Shown one piece after another: positions 48,226 to 56,091 of a DNA stretch of 64,000 nucleotides; the stretch's first letter is position 1, and every line of letters starts with the position of its first letter. The position numbers and the translations under genes are program-made. The stretch covers positions 124,001 to 188,000 of the forward strand of contig JAVDCA010000006.1 in NCBI GenBank assembly GCA_030848545.1, read 5' to 3'. The DNA comes from Astrobacterium formosum (GTDB taxonomy: Bacteria > Pseudomonadota > Alphaproteobacteria > Rhizobiales > Xanthobacteraceae). The notes beneath the pieces were generated by a model that was not told the DNA's origin, did not search any database, and saw only the letters and a program-made list of their open reading frames with translations.

Positions 48226-48885
48226 TCACTGCCGGCGCGGCCAGCGGAACGCGGTCGCATCGATGACCGCGAACAGCGCCTTGAAGGCCATTACCAGGGC
48301 GAAATAGATGACGCAGATGGCGGCATAGACCTCGAAGCTCCTATAGGTGCGGCTCTCGATGAAGCTCGCCACGTGGAAGAGCTCGCCCGCCGCCACCTGC
48401 GAGGCGAGAGATGTACCGAGCAGGAGGAGAACGAACTGGCTGGTGAAGGCCGGGTAGACGTTACGCATGGCCGGCGGCAGCACGATGTGGCGGAACACCT
48501 GCCAGCCCGTGAGCCCGAGGCACTGGCCGGCCTCGATCTGGCTCTTGGGGATCGAATCGAGCCCGGCACGCACGATCTCGACCGAATAGGCGCCGAAATA
48601 GAGCGACAGCGCCACCGCCGCCGACTCGAACGCCGGCAGTTTCAAGCCGAAGCTCGGCAGCACGAAGAAGATCAGGAAGATCTGGATCAGCGACGGCGTG
48701 TTGCGGAAGAGTTCGATATAGGACCGCACCAGCATGCGGGCGGGCCGGAAGTTGCCGCGCAGCGCCACCGCCCCGGCCACTCCGATGACGAGGCCGACGA
48801 TCGCGGCGACGAGCGTCAGGGCGAGCGTGATCAGCACGCCCTCGATGAGCTGGTCCTGGTAGCGCCACAACGGCTGGAAATTCAT
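48226..48885 (-). CDS. Polar amino acid ABC permease, first copy
   Basis: 219 residues, about five membrane helices. ELFRNTPSLIQIFLIFFVLP and the EAA loop QIEAGQCLGLTGWQVFRHIV are standard HisM/GlnP features. Starts 11 bases after the deaminase stop; the two permeases form a heterodimeric channel. Confidence 0.93.
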   Translation of the reverse strand: MNFQPLWRYQDQLIEGVLITLALTLVAAIVGLVIGVAGAVALRGNFRPARMLVRSYIELFRNTPSLIQIFLIFFVLPSFGLKLPAFESAAVALSLYFGAYSVEIVRAGLDSIPKSQIEAGQCLGLTGWQVFRHIVLPPAMRNVYPAFTSQFVLLLLGTSLASQVAAGELFHVASFIESRTYRSFEVYAAICVIYFALVMAFKALFAVIDATAFRWPRRQ

Positions 48886-48896
48886 GCGCCCGTCCG

Positions 48897-50192
48897 TCAG
48901 CCGAAATGGGTGGTGAGAGCGCGTGTCACCGTGCCGTCGCCACCGAGGCCGAAGACGACCCGCCAGCGGTCGAAGCAGGTGCAGGGATGGGAGATCCCGA
49001 AGGCCAGGATGTCACCGACCGCGAGCCTGCTCGCCGCCGGAACGGTCAGGAAGGCGTGCTGGTCGTTGAGCCGCGCGACCGCAAGCCCGTCGGCGAGGCC
49101 CGCCTGTTCGATGCCGTCGCGATAGACCCGGAGCACCACCGGCAGGCCCTGGTCGAACGAGACGTCGCGCATGCCGAAGCCGCAGATGGCAAGGTCCGGC
49201 TGCGGCCGCGACAGCACCTCGGCCCACAAGGTCAGGGCGGGGCGAAAGCCCTTATGCGCCGACACCGGCGCGCCATCGACGACGAAGCCGCCGCGCGCAT
49301 CCATGGCGGCGAAACCTTTGGCGTAGATGCCGTGGTCGGAAAAGAAGATCGCCCCCGAGCGCAGTATCAGCACGGCATTGCCATCGCGCTCGACCAGCGG
49401 GCCGAGCGCGGCGACGACGCGGTCGAAATGCAGCGAGCCGCCGGCGGTCACGATGAGATGCCGGCCGGGCGCCGCCATGCGCACGCGGGCGAACGCATCG
49501 GCGGTGCACGTCATCAGCGCCGCGATGGCGCGGGTGGTGGCATCGGGATCGGCGACGGCGGCAGCCCCCTCGTAAGTGGCGACGCCGCCCAGCACCAGGC
49601 CGTCGGCAGCCAGGACGGCTGCGATCACCGCGTCGACGGCGCCGGCGTCGCGCGCGCCGGCACGGCCGGCGCCGACTTCCACCAGCACCGACAGCGCGGT
49701 GCATTTTCCCACCCGCGCCGCTTCGGCATAGGCGGCGACCGCCGCCGGTGAATCGGCGAACACATGGATTTCGGCGTCCGGATAGGTCGCGAGCAACGCC
49801 CCGAGCCGGCGGCCGGCGGCGAGGCCGCCGATTTCGTTGGCGAGGATCAGCCGCCGCTCGCCGCTTGCGAGCAGCACCGCCGCCTGCTGGATGCCGGCGA
49901 CACTCGCCCCCCAGGCGCCGGCCTGGCGCAGCGAAGCCGAAAGCTCCGGTGACATGGGCGTCTTGGCGTGCGGCGCCACCAGGGCATTCACCGAGGCGCA
50001 ATAGCGCAGGAACAGGTCGCGATTGTGGACGAACGCCGCCTCGTCGACGGTGAGCGCCGGCAGGCCGAGATCGCCGCTGGCGGGCGACCATTTGCGCGCG
50101 CCCACGGCCTCGGCCGCGATGCCCTCGACCAACGGCACGCCGCGGGTGGTGGCGTCGAGATGGATGGAATCGGGGGACAGAGGGAGGCCCAT
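48897..50192 (-). CDS. PLP-dependent amino acid deaminase (D-serine/D-threonine-type, DSD1-like)
   Basis: 431 residues. Fold-type III alanine-racemase-like N-domain with the PLP lysine K77 (APHAKTPMS) and a C-terminal beta domain ending in GISHPCTCFDRW, whose H402 and cysteines at 404 and 406 match the zinc-site pattern of eukaryotic-type D-serine dehydratases. Expected to split a D-hydroxy-amino acid to a keto acid and ammonia. First gene of the operon; ATG 50192 follows GGGAGG read leftwards. Substrate not proven. Confidence 0.88.
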   Translation of the reverse strand: MGLPLSPDSIHLDATTRGVPLVEGIAAEAVGARKWSPASGDLGLPALTVDEAAFVHNRDLFLRYCASVNALVAPHAKTPMSPELSASLRQAGAWGASVAGIQQAAVLLASGERRLILANEIGGLAAGRRLGALLATYPDAEIHVFADSPAAVAAYAEAARVGKCTALSVLVEVGAGRAGARDAGAVDAVIAAVLAADGLVLGGVATYEGAAAVADPDATTRAIAALMTCTADAFARVRMAAPGRHLIVTAGGSLHFDRVVAALGPLVERDGNAVLILRSGAIFFSDHGIYAKGFAAMDARGGFVVDGAPVSAHKGFRPALTLWAEVLSRPQPDLAICGFGMRDVSFDQGLPVVLRVYRDGIEQAGLADGLAVARLNDQHAFLTVPAASRLAVGDILAFGISHPCTCFDRWRVVFGLGGDGTVTRALTTHFG

Positions 50193-50242
50193 GGCGGTTC
50201 CGCAGACCGTTGGAGTTGACCAGACGTAGCAGGCGGAAATCG

Positions 50243-50262
50243 AAATGGCAACGTTGTCATTT
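50243..50262. promoter_or_regulatory. Putative LacI-type operator of the deaminase operon
   Basis: AAATGGCAACGTTGTCATTT is a 20-base palindrome with a single mismatched pair and the central CAACGTTG typical of LacI-family operators. On the minus strand it covers a -35-like TTGCCA with a TACGTC 17 bases on. It is 50 bases upstream of the deaminase ATG. The operator role is inferred. Confidence 0.7.
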
Positions 50263-50311
50263 CTGCGGATGGGCAGGCGGGGGCGAAACAGATTGACCGC
50301 CACGGCGGCCT

Positions 50312-50448
50312 CTTCTTCCTCTCCCCGCTTGCGGGGAGAGGCCGGAGTGAGGGGAATCCCACGGTACGGATTCACCGTCGAACATCCCCAGGCCTGACCG
50401 CGACCAGATAAGCATCGCCTCTTCCACGAGCGTGCGCCGGACAGACCG
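50312..50448 (+). pseudogene. Decayed copy of an internal uvrB 3' segment (segment A)
   Basis: Starts with the CTCTCCCCGCTTGCGGGGAG palindrome and then continues beyond the repeat with sequence that aligns to uvrB 41904-41994: CATCGCCTCTTCCACGAGCG against CATCGCCCTCTACCACGAGCG of IALYHERA. Roughly 70-75 percent matches by eye, no intact frame. Ends about 40 bases before higA, within the 297-base gap. Confidence 0.7.
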
Positions 50449-50489
50449 ACGGACGTCGAGATGACCGACTACCATGAGGAGAATCGACC

Positions 50490-50795
50490 ATGGCGAAGCG
50501 ACTGCCGCCACTGCATCCCGGCGAAGTGCTGCGCGAGGAATTTCTGGTTCCGCTCGGCCTCTCGGCCGGCGTACTGGCCAAGGCCATGGGGGTGCCGCGC
50601 ACGCGGGTCGAGCGCATCATCGCCGAGACGACCGGCATCACCGCCGACACCGCCCTGCGGCTCGCCAGGGCGTTCGGCACCTCGGCGCAGCTCTGGCTCA
50701 ATCTGCAAAACCGCTATGATGTGGAAACCGCCGAGCGCGCCATCGGCAAGGAACTCGCCCGAATCGAGAGCGTGACCGGCGGCGCGGCCGCTTGA
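50490..50795 (+). CDS. HigA-family antitoxin without adjacent HigB
   Basis: 101 residues. HigA pattern LPPLHPGEVLREEFLVPLGL, an Xre HTH (SAGVLAKAMGVPRTRVERII), and TALRLARAFGTSAQLWLNLQ. HigB toxins normally precede higA directly, but upstream lies only the decayed uvrB segment, so the toxin gene is missing. A GAGGAG ribosome site precedes the ATG. It may act as a free repressor or as an orphan antitoxin. Confidence 0.88.
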   Translation: MAKRLPPLHPGEVLREEFLVPLGLSAGVLAKAMGVPRTRVERIIAETTGITADTALRLARAFGTSAQLWLNLQNRYDVETAERAIGKELARIESVTGGAAA

Positions 50796-50831
50796 CGCGC
50801 CGGGCCGAGAAATCCGAACCTGGACGATCGG

Positions 50832-51146
50832 CTACGCCCGTTGCGTCCGTTTGCTCGTCCCCGCCGTGGGTTCGAGCCGGATCACCAGCCGGTGCCCCGT
50901 CGCCGCCGCATAGTTCTCCAGCGTCCGCGTCGACGGCTTCACGCGTCCGCCCTCCAGCCGCGCCACTGCCGTCTGGGTCGTCTTCATGCGCCGCGCCACC
51001 TGCGCCTGAGTGAGGCCAGCGCGGGTACGGGCCTCGAGCAGCGCCGCCACCAGCGCGTATTCTTCCTCCAGCGCCTCGTAGGCGCGCCGGTACGCCGGTT
51101 TGCGTAGCCATTCCTTGTGCAGGTCGTCGGCCTTCACCCGCTTCAT
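50832..51146 (-). CDS. Xre-family antitoxin (HigA-like) of RelE/Xre module
   Basis: 104 residues. A short basic N-part then an Xre HTH (EARTRAGLTQAQVARRMKTT, then QTAVARLEGGRVKPSTRTLE). The end of the protein resembles Xre antitoxins of phage-derived Gp49-like toxins (LENYAAATGHRLVIRLEP). Its ATG overlaps the toxin stop (ATGA). The module faces the higA gene tail to tail with 37 bases between. Confidence 0.88.
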   Translation of the reverse strand: MKRVKADDLHKEWLRKPAYRRAYEALEEEYALVAALLEARTRAGLTQAQVARRMKTTQTAVARLEGGRVKPSTRTLENYAAATGHRLVIRLEPTAGTSKRTQRA

Positions 51147-51487
51147 GAAACCTCCTTCGCCCGCCGCCGAGCGACGTCGAGTTCGCTCTTCGGCGTCCTC
51201 TGCGTCTTCTTGATGAAGACGCGCACCACCACGACGCGCCGGCCGCGCGCCGTCACGTAGATCGCCCGGGCGATACCGTCGCGGCCGCTCAGGCGGATTT
51301 CCCACAGGCGTTCGTCCAGGTGCCGGATCCACGGCTCGCGCATGCGTTCGAGCCCGAGGGTCTGGATCATCTGCACCATGCGGCTGAAATGGGCCCGCAT
51401 GTCCTCCGGCAAGGCACGGAGTTCGGGCACCCCGGGCCATTCATCGACCGGGCCGGCACAAGCGCCGCTCCCGGCGCCACTGTGCAT
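51143..51487 (-). CDS. RelE/HigB-type toxin (phage-derived Gp49-like)
   Basis: 114 residues from ATG 51487. LRALPEDMRAHFSRMVQMIQ, MREPWIRHLDERLWEIRLSG, ARAIYVTARGRRVVVVRVFI and KKTQRTPKSELDVARRRAKE are the Gp49-like (PF05973) blocks. Such toxins cut mRNA on the ribosome. Toxin-first order, unlike most RelBE pairs but normal for this family. The start is uncertain; the residues before PELRALPED are not typical. Confidence 0.85.
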   Translation of the reverse strand: MHSGAGSGACAGPVDEWPGVPELRALPEDMRAHFSRMVQMIQTLGLERMREPWIRHLDERLWEIRLSGRDGIARAIYVTARGRRVVVVRVFIKKTQRTPKSELDVARRRAKEVS

Positions 51488-51526
51488 ATCTCGGCCCGCC
51501 GCCGTGACGGCCGGTCGCAAAACGTC

Positions 51527-52507
51527 CTAAGGCGCCGGCCTGTCCGGCCTGACGCTACTCTCAATCTCCCGCTTCAGGTCGGCGGCCGTCGGCGTCGCCG
51601 GGGCGCTTGGGGCCGATACGACCGGCGGCGCGGCGCCCGCCGGTCCGGCGGGGGCCGGCGCGGCGGGTACCGGCGGGCTCGACGCATCGGCGCCGGGGCC
51701 GACGACCGGTGGTTTTGCCACCGGTGCGGGGCCAGCCGAGGTCAGGCGATCGCCCAGCGCCGCCACCGCGGCCTCGAGGACGTCGGGCCCGACCACGATG
51801 CCGAGGCGCAGCGCGACGATGTCGATCTTGATCGCCTCGGGCACGTCCGGGTCGGCCATGACCTTGGTGATGGCGTCGCTCAGGTCCTGGCTCGTGCGTT
51901 CGTCGACATTCTGCATCAGGGCGAGGCTGTACTTCGTCAGCATCTTGGCGACCACGACGGGATCGCGCACTTGCGCGACGAGCTCGGTCACGTCCTGCGC
52001 CCGCGCCACCGCCTCGCGGCGATCGACGCCGCGGTCGGCCACCAGCAGCAGCGTGTCGAGGATGGCGGCCGGGCCGATGCCGATGTCGGAGTCGCCGATG
52101 CGCACCTTGAAGAGCGACGAGCGCATGAAGACGAGCGAGCCGAAACCGGCCGTCAGGATGTGCGTCAGATCCTTGGCGACGGCGCGCCCCTCGAAGACCT
52201 TGAATTCGGCGAGCATGTAGTAGGCCGCCCAGGCGGCGCCGATATTGATGAGGATGTACAGAAATCCGTTCCAGGTCAGCACGGCGCGAAACGGTGCATG
52301 GCGGTAGCGGCCGAGGATCTCGACGGCGCCGACCATGCCGCCGATGGCCATGGCGGCCAGTTCGTGGCGGCCGAGCAGACCATAGATGACCGCACCGACC
52401 ACAACGATGACGATGGCCAGGACCACATAGACCGTCGCGGCCTGGGACCACAGCTTGCGCATCGCCCGCGCCCGCGGGTGCCAGCTGCTGTTCGCGTCCG
52501 CACCCAT
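51527..52507 (-). CDS. Four-helix membrane protein with soluble C-terminal domain, unknown
   Basis: 326 residues. Hydrophobic segments near 24-46, 50-65, 80-98 and a weaker fourth around 118-132, then a soluble region (140-260) with a Pro/Ala-rich end. The region DVTELVAQVRDPVVVAKMLT looks helical. No recognised family. It follows the RelE gene on the same strand by 39 bases but there is no evidence that it belongs to the toxin module. Confidence 0.7.
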   Translation of the reverse strand: MGADANSSWHPRARAMRKLWSQAATVYVVLAIVIVVVGAVIYGLLGRHELAAMAIGGMVGAVEILGRYRHAPFRAVLTWNGFLYILINIGAAWAAYYMLAEFKVFEGRAVAKDLTHILTAGFGSLVFMRSSLFKVRIGDSDIGIGPAAILDTLLLVADRGVDRREAVARAQDVTELVAQVRDPVVVAKMLTKYSLALMQNVDERTSQDLSDAITKVMADPDVPEAIKIDIVALRLGIVVGPDVLEAAVAALGDRLTSAGPAPVAKPPVVGPGADASSPPVPAAPAPAGPAGAAPPVVSAPSAPATPTAADLKREIESSVRPDRPAP

Positions 52508-52547
52508 GTCTCGGATCCCCCCGATTTGTCGTCCCGCCGTTGAGCGA

Positions 52548-52892
52548 TCAGCCCTCCGCCAGCGCCACCGTCGTCCGGTCTCCCTCCCTGGAAAACTTCA
52601 GCACGCCGGTCTGGCCGCCGCGCGCCAGCGCATTGGCGGTCTTGTCGGAGTCCCAGCCAAGACGTTCGGCGACCGCGGCGACCGCGAGCGCCGTCCCGGC
52701 CCCGCGCAGCACCTCGGCGATGGTGGCCAGTTCGTCGTCCATTGCCGTGGGCGCCGGCGCACTGCCGACGTCGCTGACACTCACATTGGCGATGTTGCGC
52801 AACGACTCGATCGCCAGTTTTTGCGCCGCGCTGCCGCGCACGTCATAGTCGCCGGACCTGCCCTTGCGTCCGAACCCGGATCTGCTCACCAC
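52548..52892 (-). CDS. Small hypothetical protein, helix-turn-helix-like end
   Basis: 114 residues from GTG 52892 (a second GTG follows). The C-terminal part DELATIAEVLRGAGTALAVA, VAERLGWDSDKTANALARGG, QTGVLKFSREGDRTTVAL looks like a winged-helix domain. N-terminal half is disordered. No clear family; possibly a partner of the membrane protein gene 40 bases downstream. Confidence 0.6.
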   Translation of the reverse strand: MVSRSGFGRKGRSGDYDVRGSAAQKLAIESLRNIANVSVSDVGSAPAPTAMDDELATIAEVLRGAGTALAVAAVAERLGWDSDKTANALARGGQTGVLKFSREGDRTTVALAEG

Positions 52893-53042
52893 GTCGATCC
52901 TCCGTATTGGTGATCATACCATGGCGGCGAAAACGACCAAAGTCGATCATGGTCGCCCCTTTCGCCCGGCGAGTTTCGAGCCGAGCGCGCCGGCCGCGGT
53001 GTCGTCTATCATGGCGGCCCACGAATCCCCCGGGGCTTGTCC

Positions 53043-53618
53043 GTGCGCCGTCCTGCCTCCTTCGTCTTCTGGTTCCTCGCCGTCGTTCTGGTCGCCGCCG
53101 CGACGCAGGCCGGGCGCGATCTCCTGTCTGGGCGCACTTGGACGTCTTCTTGGACGTCCTCCTGGAAACCGCCGTGGTCGCGCACGGTGCCGATCGGGGC
53201 GCCGCTCTCGGGCCGCGCCCGCGCGGTCGACGGCGACAGTCTCGATATCGCAGGCGAGCGCGTGCGCCTGCTCGGCATCGATGCGCCCGAGCTGCACCAG
53301 ACCTGCACCGACGCGACGGGTGACGATTATCCGTGCGGACGCGACGCCGCCCGCGTGCTGGCCGATCTCGTGCGCCGCAAGACCGTCACCTGCACGCCCC
53401 TCGACCACGACCGCTACGACCGCGATGTGGTGCGCTGCACGGCCGGCGGCCGCGACCTCGGCGAGGCCATGGTGCGCTCGGGCCACGCCGTCGAGCTCGC
53501 CCGTTTCAGCGGCGGCGCCTACACGGCGGCACAGATCGAGGCCCGCGCCGCCCAGCGCGGCCTGTGGGCCGGCCGCTTCGAGGAGCCGGCCGCATGGCGG
53601 CGCCATCACGCCCGCTGA
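53043..53618 (+). CDS. Membrane-anchored staphylococcal nuclease-like protein
   Basis: 191 residues from a GTG at 53043 (TTG 53037 alternative). Membrane helix about 6-23, then a tryptophan/serine repeat (WTSSWTSSWKPPW), then the SNase domain: RARAVDGDSLDIAGERVRLL, GIDAPEL, CTPLDHDRYDRDVVRC, AMVRSGHAVEL. Catalytic arginines and acids are in place. Cuts nucleic acids outside the cytoplasm. Two extra cysteine pairs (CTDATGDDYPC, CTPLDHDRYDRDVVRC) suggest disulphides. Confidence 0.85.
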   Translation: MRRPASFVFWFLAVVLVAAATQAGRDLLSGRTWTSSWTSSWKPPWSRTVPIGAPLSGRARAVDGDSLDIAGERVRLLGIDAPELHQTCTDATGDDYPCGRDAARVLADLVRRKTVTCTPLDHDRYDRDVVRCTAGGRDLGEAMVRSGHAVELARFSGGAYTAAQIEARAAQRGLWAGRFEEPAAWRRHHAR

Positions 53619-53653
53619 ATAGGATCGTTATCACATGTCCGTGAAAAGTTATC

Positions 53654-53671
53654 CCACACCCCCGGGTGTGG
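53654..53671. terminator. Short perfect palindrome after the nuclease gene
   Basis: CCACACCCCCGGGTGTGG, eight-base arms. No T-run follows, so it is a hairpin of uncertain role at the nuclease gene end. Confidence 0.45.
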
Positions 53672-54180
53672 CCGTATCATGCGCGGGTTCCGTTCGTCCG
53701 AGGGGCGCTCTCATGAGGCATCACGAAGGCGGGACGGAATGCGGCGCCTGCGGTCGGGTCTTGCACACCCGGCCCCGGGGGCTTCGGGAACCCGTCGCGG
53801 CGGCACTATGACCGCCGTGCGAGGAGCTCGCTGAGGGACCCATGACCGAGTTCCCATGAGGGACAAGGGGCCGGTCCCCGAAGCAGGGCCCGAAGTCCTA
53901 AAAACGCCGGTGCGGAGCGCCGCAAGGCGCGGGTGTCCCGAAAGGGCACCCCCTCTATCCGCCGACTACGGCAGCGCCAAACGGCGCTCCGTTCCCCTCG
54001 GTCGTCCGAGGGGGAGAAAAGGAAGGGAAAGACAGGCGCGGCCCGCGCCTCATGACAAACAACAGGGCCGGCGGAGCGTTGGCTTGATGGCAAGCGAAGA
54101 CGATCTCGAAGCCGTTACGCCGGGGCGCGAGCCAACAGCGAGCTTCGCAGGGCGGCGGCGGGCGCGCCCTACAAACGACG
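53672..54180. other. 509-base gene-free stretch
   Basis: GC-rich, with several hairpin-forming pieces (GGCCCCGGGGGCTTCGGG near 53772, CCTCGGTCGTCCGAGGGGG near 53997). ORFs crossing it lack protein-like patterns and start codons with ribosome sites. It resembles decayed dispersed repeat rather than a gene; I could not match it to a known structured RNA. Confidence 0.5.
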
Positions 54181-54204
54181 AAGGCCCCGCGCAAGCGAGG
54201 CCTT
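54181..54204 (-). terminator. Hairpin terminator-like element
   Basis: On the minus strand AAGGCCTCGCTTGCGCGGGG then CCTT, a GC-rich stem with a four-base loop and one mismatch, followed by TTCGTCGTTTG. It lies 27 bases beyond the stop of the small secreted protein gene. Confidence 0.6.
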
Positions 54205-54230
54205 GTCGTCGGCGCGATGGACGCCTCCCG

Positions 54231-54479
54231 TCAATCGCAGATGCGCTTCGTGGTGTAGACCACGCGACCGCTGGGCCGAATGGTCTTGGTGCGCACCTCG
54301 CGGCAGTCGCCGCGCGCGTAGGAGCGATCGTGGCGCCGATAGGTGCGGGAGTGGTGGCGGTCGGGACCGCCGCCGATGCGCACATCCACGCCCGGCCCGT
54401 CGAGATAGACCTGGGCACCCGCCGGCGCCGTGAAAGCGAGCGCGGTGACGCCCGCGAGAATGAACAGACTCGTCCGCAT
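54231..54479 (-). CDS. Small secreted basic protein, unknown function
   Basis: 82 residues. Signal peptide 1-22 (APAGAQ), then YLDGPGVDVRIGGGPDRHHS and a basic Arg/His stretch, ending RTKTIRPSGRVVYTTKRICD. Two cysteines at the end (C59 and C81) could pair. Similar small RTKTIR-ending secreted proteins occur in Bradyrhizobium-like genomes as hypothetical proteins. Own terminator downstream. Confidence 0.8.
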   Translation of the reverse strand: MRTSLFILAGVTALAFTAPAGAQVYLDGPGVDVRIGGGPDRHHSRTYRRHDRSYARGDCREVRTKTIRPSGRVVYTTKRICD

Positions 54480-54665
54480 GGTTCATGCCTCCGTTGGATT
54501 GCGAGGTGCGCAATCCAGGAGCAAACGCACGAGACCGCCGCCGGTTTCCCGGGTTCTGCCGTCTGGCCGACAAAGGACAGCCAAAAATTTGCCGCGCATC
54601 GGGAACCTGGCCGATTTGCGCGGCGCGGCAGGCGGCGCATAATGGCGGCGACGGGAGTTTTTTTA

Positions 54666-54983
54666 ATGCACAGATACGGATCGCCCAGGTGGCGGCACCC
54701 AACGCGTGCCGGCGGTGCGCTCATGCTGCTTGCGGTGTTGTCCGCCTGCGCCGGCACTGCGGGTCTCTCGACACCACCGCCGGAGACTTCCGCCCCGCCG
54801 GCGGCCGCGGCTTCCCCCGCCGCCCCGCCGCCCGCCCCGGCACGTCCGGCCGCCCCACAAACGGCCGAACAGATCAACACCGAATGCTGGATGCGCTCCG
54901 ACGCCGACAGCCGTCTGCGCGACATCGACGCCCGCCTCGCCTATGTGAAACGCTGTGTCGCCGAACGCACGCCGCCGCGTTGA
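54666..54983 (+). CDS. Small putative lipoprotein
   Basis: 105 residues. Positively charged start, hydrophobic segment, then lipobox LSAC (LLAVLSAC), a Pro/Ala-rich linker (36-68) and a short C-terminal helix INTECWMRSDADSRLRDIDA with two cysteines. Likely attached to a membrane facing the periplasm. Start at 54666 after GGGAG and a T-run. No known domain. Confidence 0.65.
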   Translation: MHRYGSPRWRHPTRAGGALMLLAVLSACAGTAGLSTPPPETSAPPAAAASPAAPPPAPARPAAPQTAEQINTECWMRSDADSRLRDIDARLAYVKRCVAERTPPR

Positions 54984-55170
54984 TGCCGGCCGCTAAGTCG
55001 AAAGCAGCACGGCCCGGCGGCGACGCCCGCCATGACTTCGCCCCATTTGGGGGGCTGACACGCCCATTCGATTGCCGGCTGCGACGTTTGCCACCCGCAC
55101 AGACGCGAGCCGTCAAAATCGCCCGCTTCGGCGCCTGTGCACGCCGTTCATCGCCGGAGTTCTCCTCCCC

Positions 55171-55482
55171 ATGATGCCGATACGCCTGTTCGCGGCCGTC
55201 TTCACTCTCACGATTTTTGCTGCGACGCCGACGCGCGCCGCCCTCTATTGCGACATTCCGCAGAACCCGGATGGCTTTGTGGCGTTGCGTGACAAGCCGA
55301 GCCCCAAAGGGAAGGTGATCGTGCAGATGAAGGCGGGCGACGAAGTGCAGCTTCTCGAAGGCTCGCGCGGCAAGTGGGTCGAAGTGCTGCACTGGCACGC
55401 GCAGGACCGACTCGCGCCGGGCCGCAAGGGCGACACCCGGCAAGGCTGGGTGCAGGCGCGCCTCATCGGCGCCTGCGGCTGA
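55171..55482 (+). CDS. Secreted SH3-domain protein
   Basis: 103 residues, signal peptide 1-23 (PTRAAL). The mature protein is a single bacterial SH3-like domain: FVALRDKPSPKGKVIVQMKA, GDEVQLLEGSRGKWVEVLHW, TRQGWVQARLIGACG. Such domains often bind cell-wall or protein ligands. Two cysteines (CDIPQNP and GACG) may pair. Confidence 0.75.
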   Translation: MMPIRLFAAVFTLTIFAATPTRAALYCDIPQNPDGFVALRDKPSPKGKVIVQMKAGDEVQLLEGSRGKWVEVLHWHAQDRLAPGRKGDTRQGWVQARLIGACG

Positions 55483-55503
55483 GGAACAAGGGTCCGGGGC
55501 GCC

Positions 55504-55538
55504 GCGCCAGCGTGTGCTGCGCCAGCGTGAGCTGCGCC
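55504..55538. repeat. 15-bp tandem repeat, 2.3 copies
   Basis: GCGCCAGCGTGTGCT / GCGCCAGCGTGAGCT / GCGCC. It lies 94 bases upstream of the NTF2-like gene. Same unit length as the repeats at 3829, 56557 and 60398. Confidence 0.75.
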
Positions 55539-55631
55539 CGACAATTCGCATTTTTTCGCGGGGTGCATTTCTGTCATTGACAGGCGAAACGGCCGGACAT
55601 CTGATGATCGTCAACCCCCAAGGCGCATCCC

Positions 55632-56078
55632 ATGCCGGATGATCTGCGCCACAGGATCGTCGACCTCTACGCCGCCTATGCAAACGGGCGCTTTGCGCCC
55701 GTGCTCGATGCCTGCGACGACGAAATCGATTTCCTGAGCTACGCCCCGCGGGATGTTTTTCCCTATCTGGGTCATCGCCACGGCAAGACGGCACTGGCCG
55801 CCACCTTCCAGGCGGCGCGCCTGCAATTCGAATACATCGTCCTGCAACCGCTCTCCGTGGTGATCGAGGACGACAATGCCGCCGTCATCCTGTTGTCGCG
55901 TCAGCGCCAACGCGCAACGGGCCGCATCATCCAGCTGTTCCGCGCCCAGTTCCTGCGCTTCCGCGCCGGCCGCGTCATTCGCATCCGCGACTTTCTCGAC
56001 AGCTTCGATGCCGTCCAGCAGGTGCTCGGCCGCGAGATCGAGATCGACATGGCGTCGTCCCGCCGCAGGTTCAGCTAG
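55632..56078 (+). CDS. SnoaL/NTF2-like protein
   Basis: 148 residues. NTF2-fold pattern: RIVDLYAAYANGRFAPVLDA, DEIDFLSYAPRDVFPYLGHR, GKTALAATF, then strands FRAGRVIRIRDFLDSFDAVQ. Members act as isomerases, hydrolases or binding proteins; this one has no recognisable active site signature. Start at the ATG 55632. Convergent with the DUF2892 gene. Confidence 0.82.
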   Translation: MPDDLRHRIVDLYAAYANGRFAPVLDACDDEIDFLSYAPRDVFPYLGHRHGKTALAATFQAARLQFEYIVLQPLSVVIEDDNAAVILLSRQRQRATGRIIQLFRAQFLRFRAGRVIRIRDFLDSFDAVQQVLGREIEIDMASSRRRFS

Positions 56079-56091
56079 TGTCCGGCGTGTC

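Noticed and set aside
53856-54983. 375-codon frame running into the small lipoprotein gene
   Set aside because: Only the last 105 codons look like a protein (signal, lipobox) and have a ribosome site; the rest crosses hairpins and a terminator.
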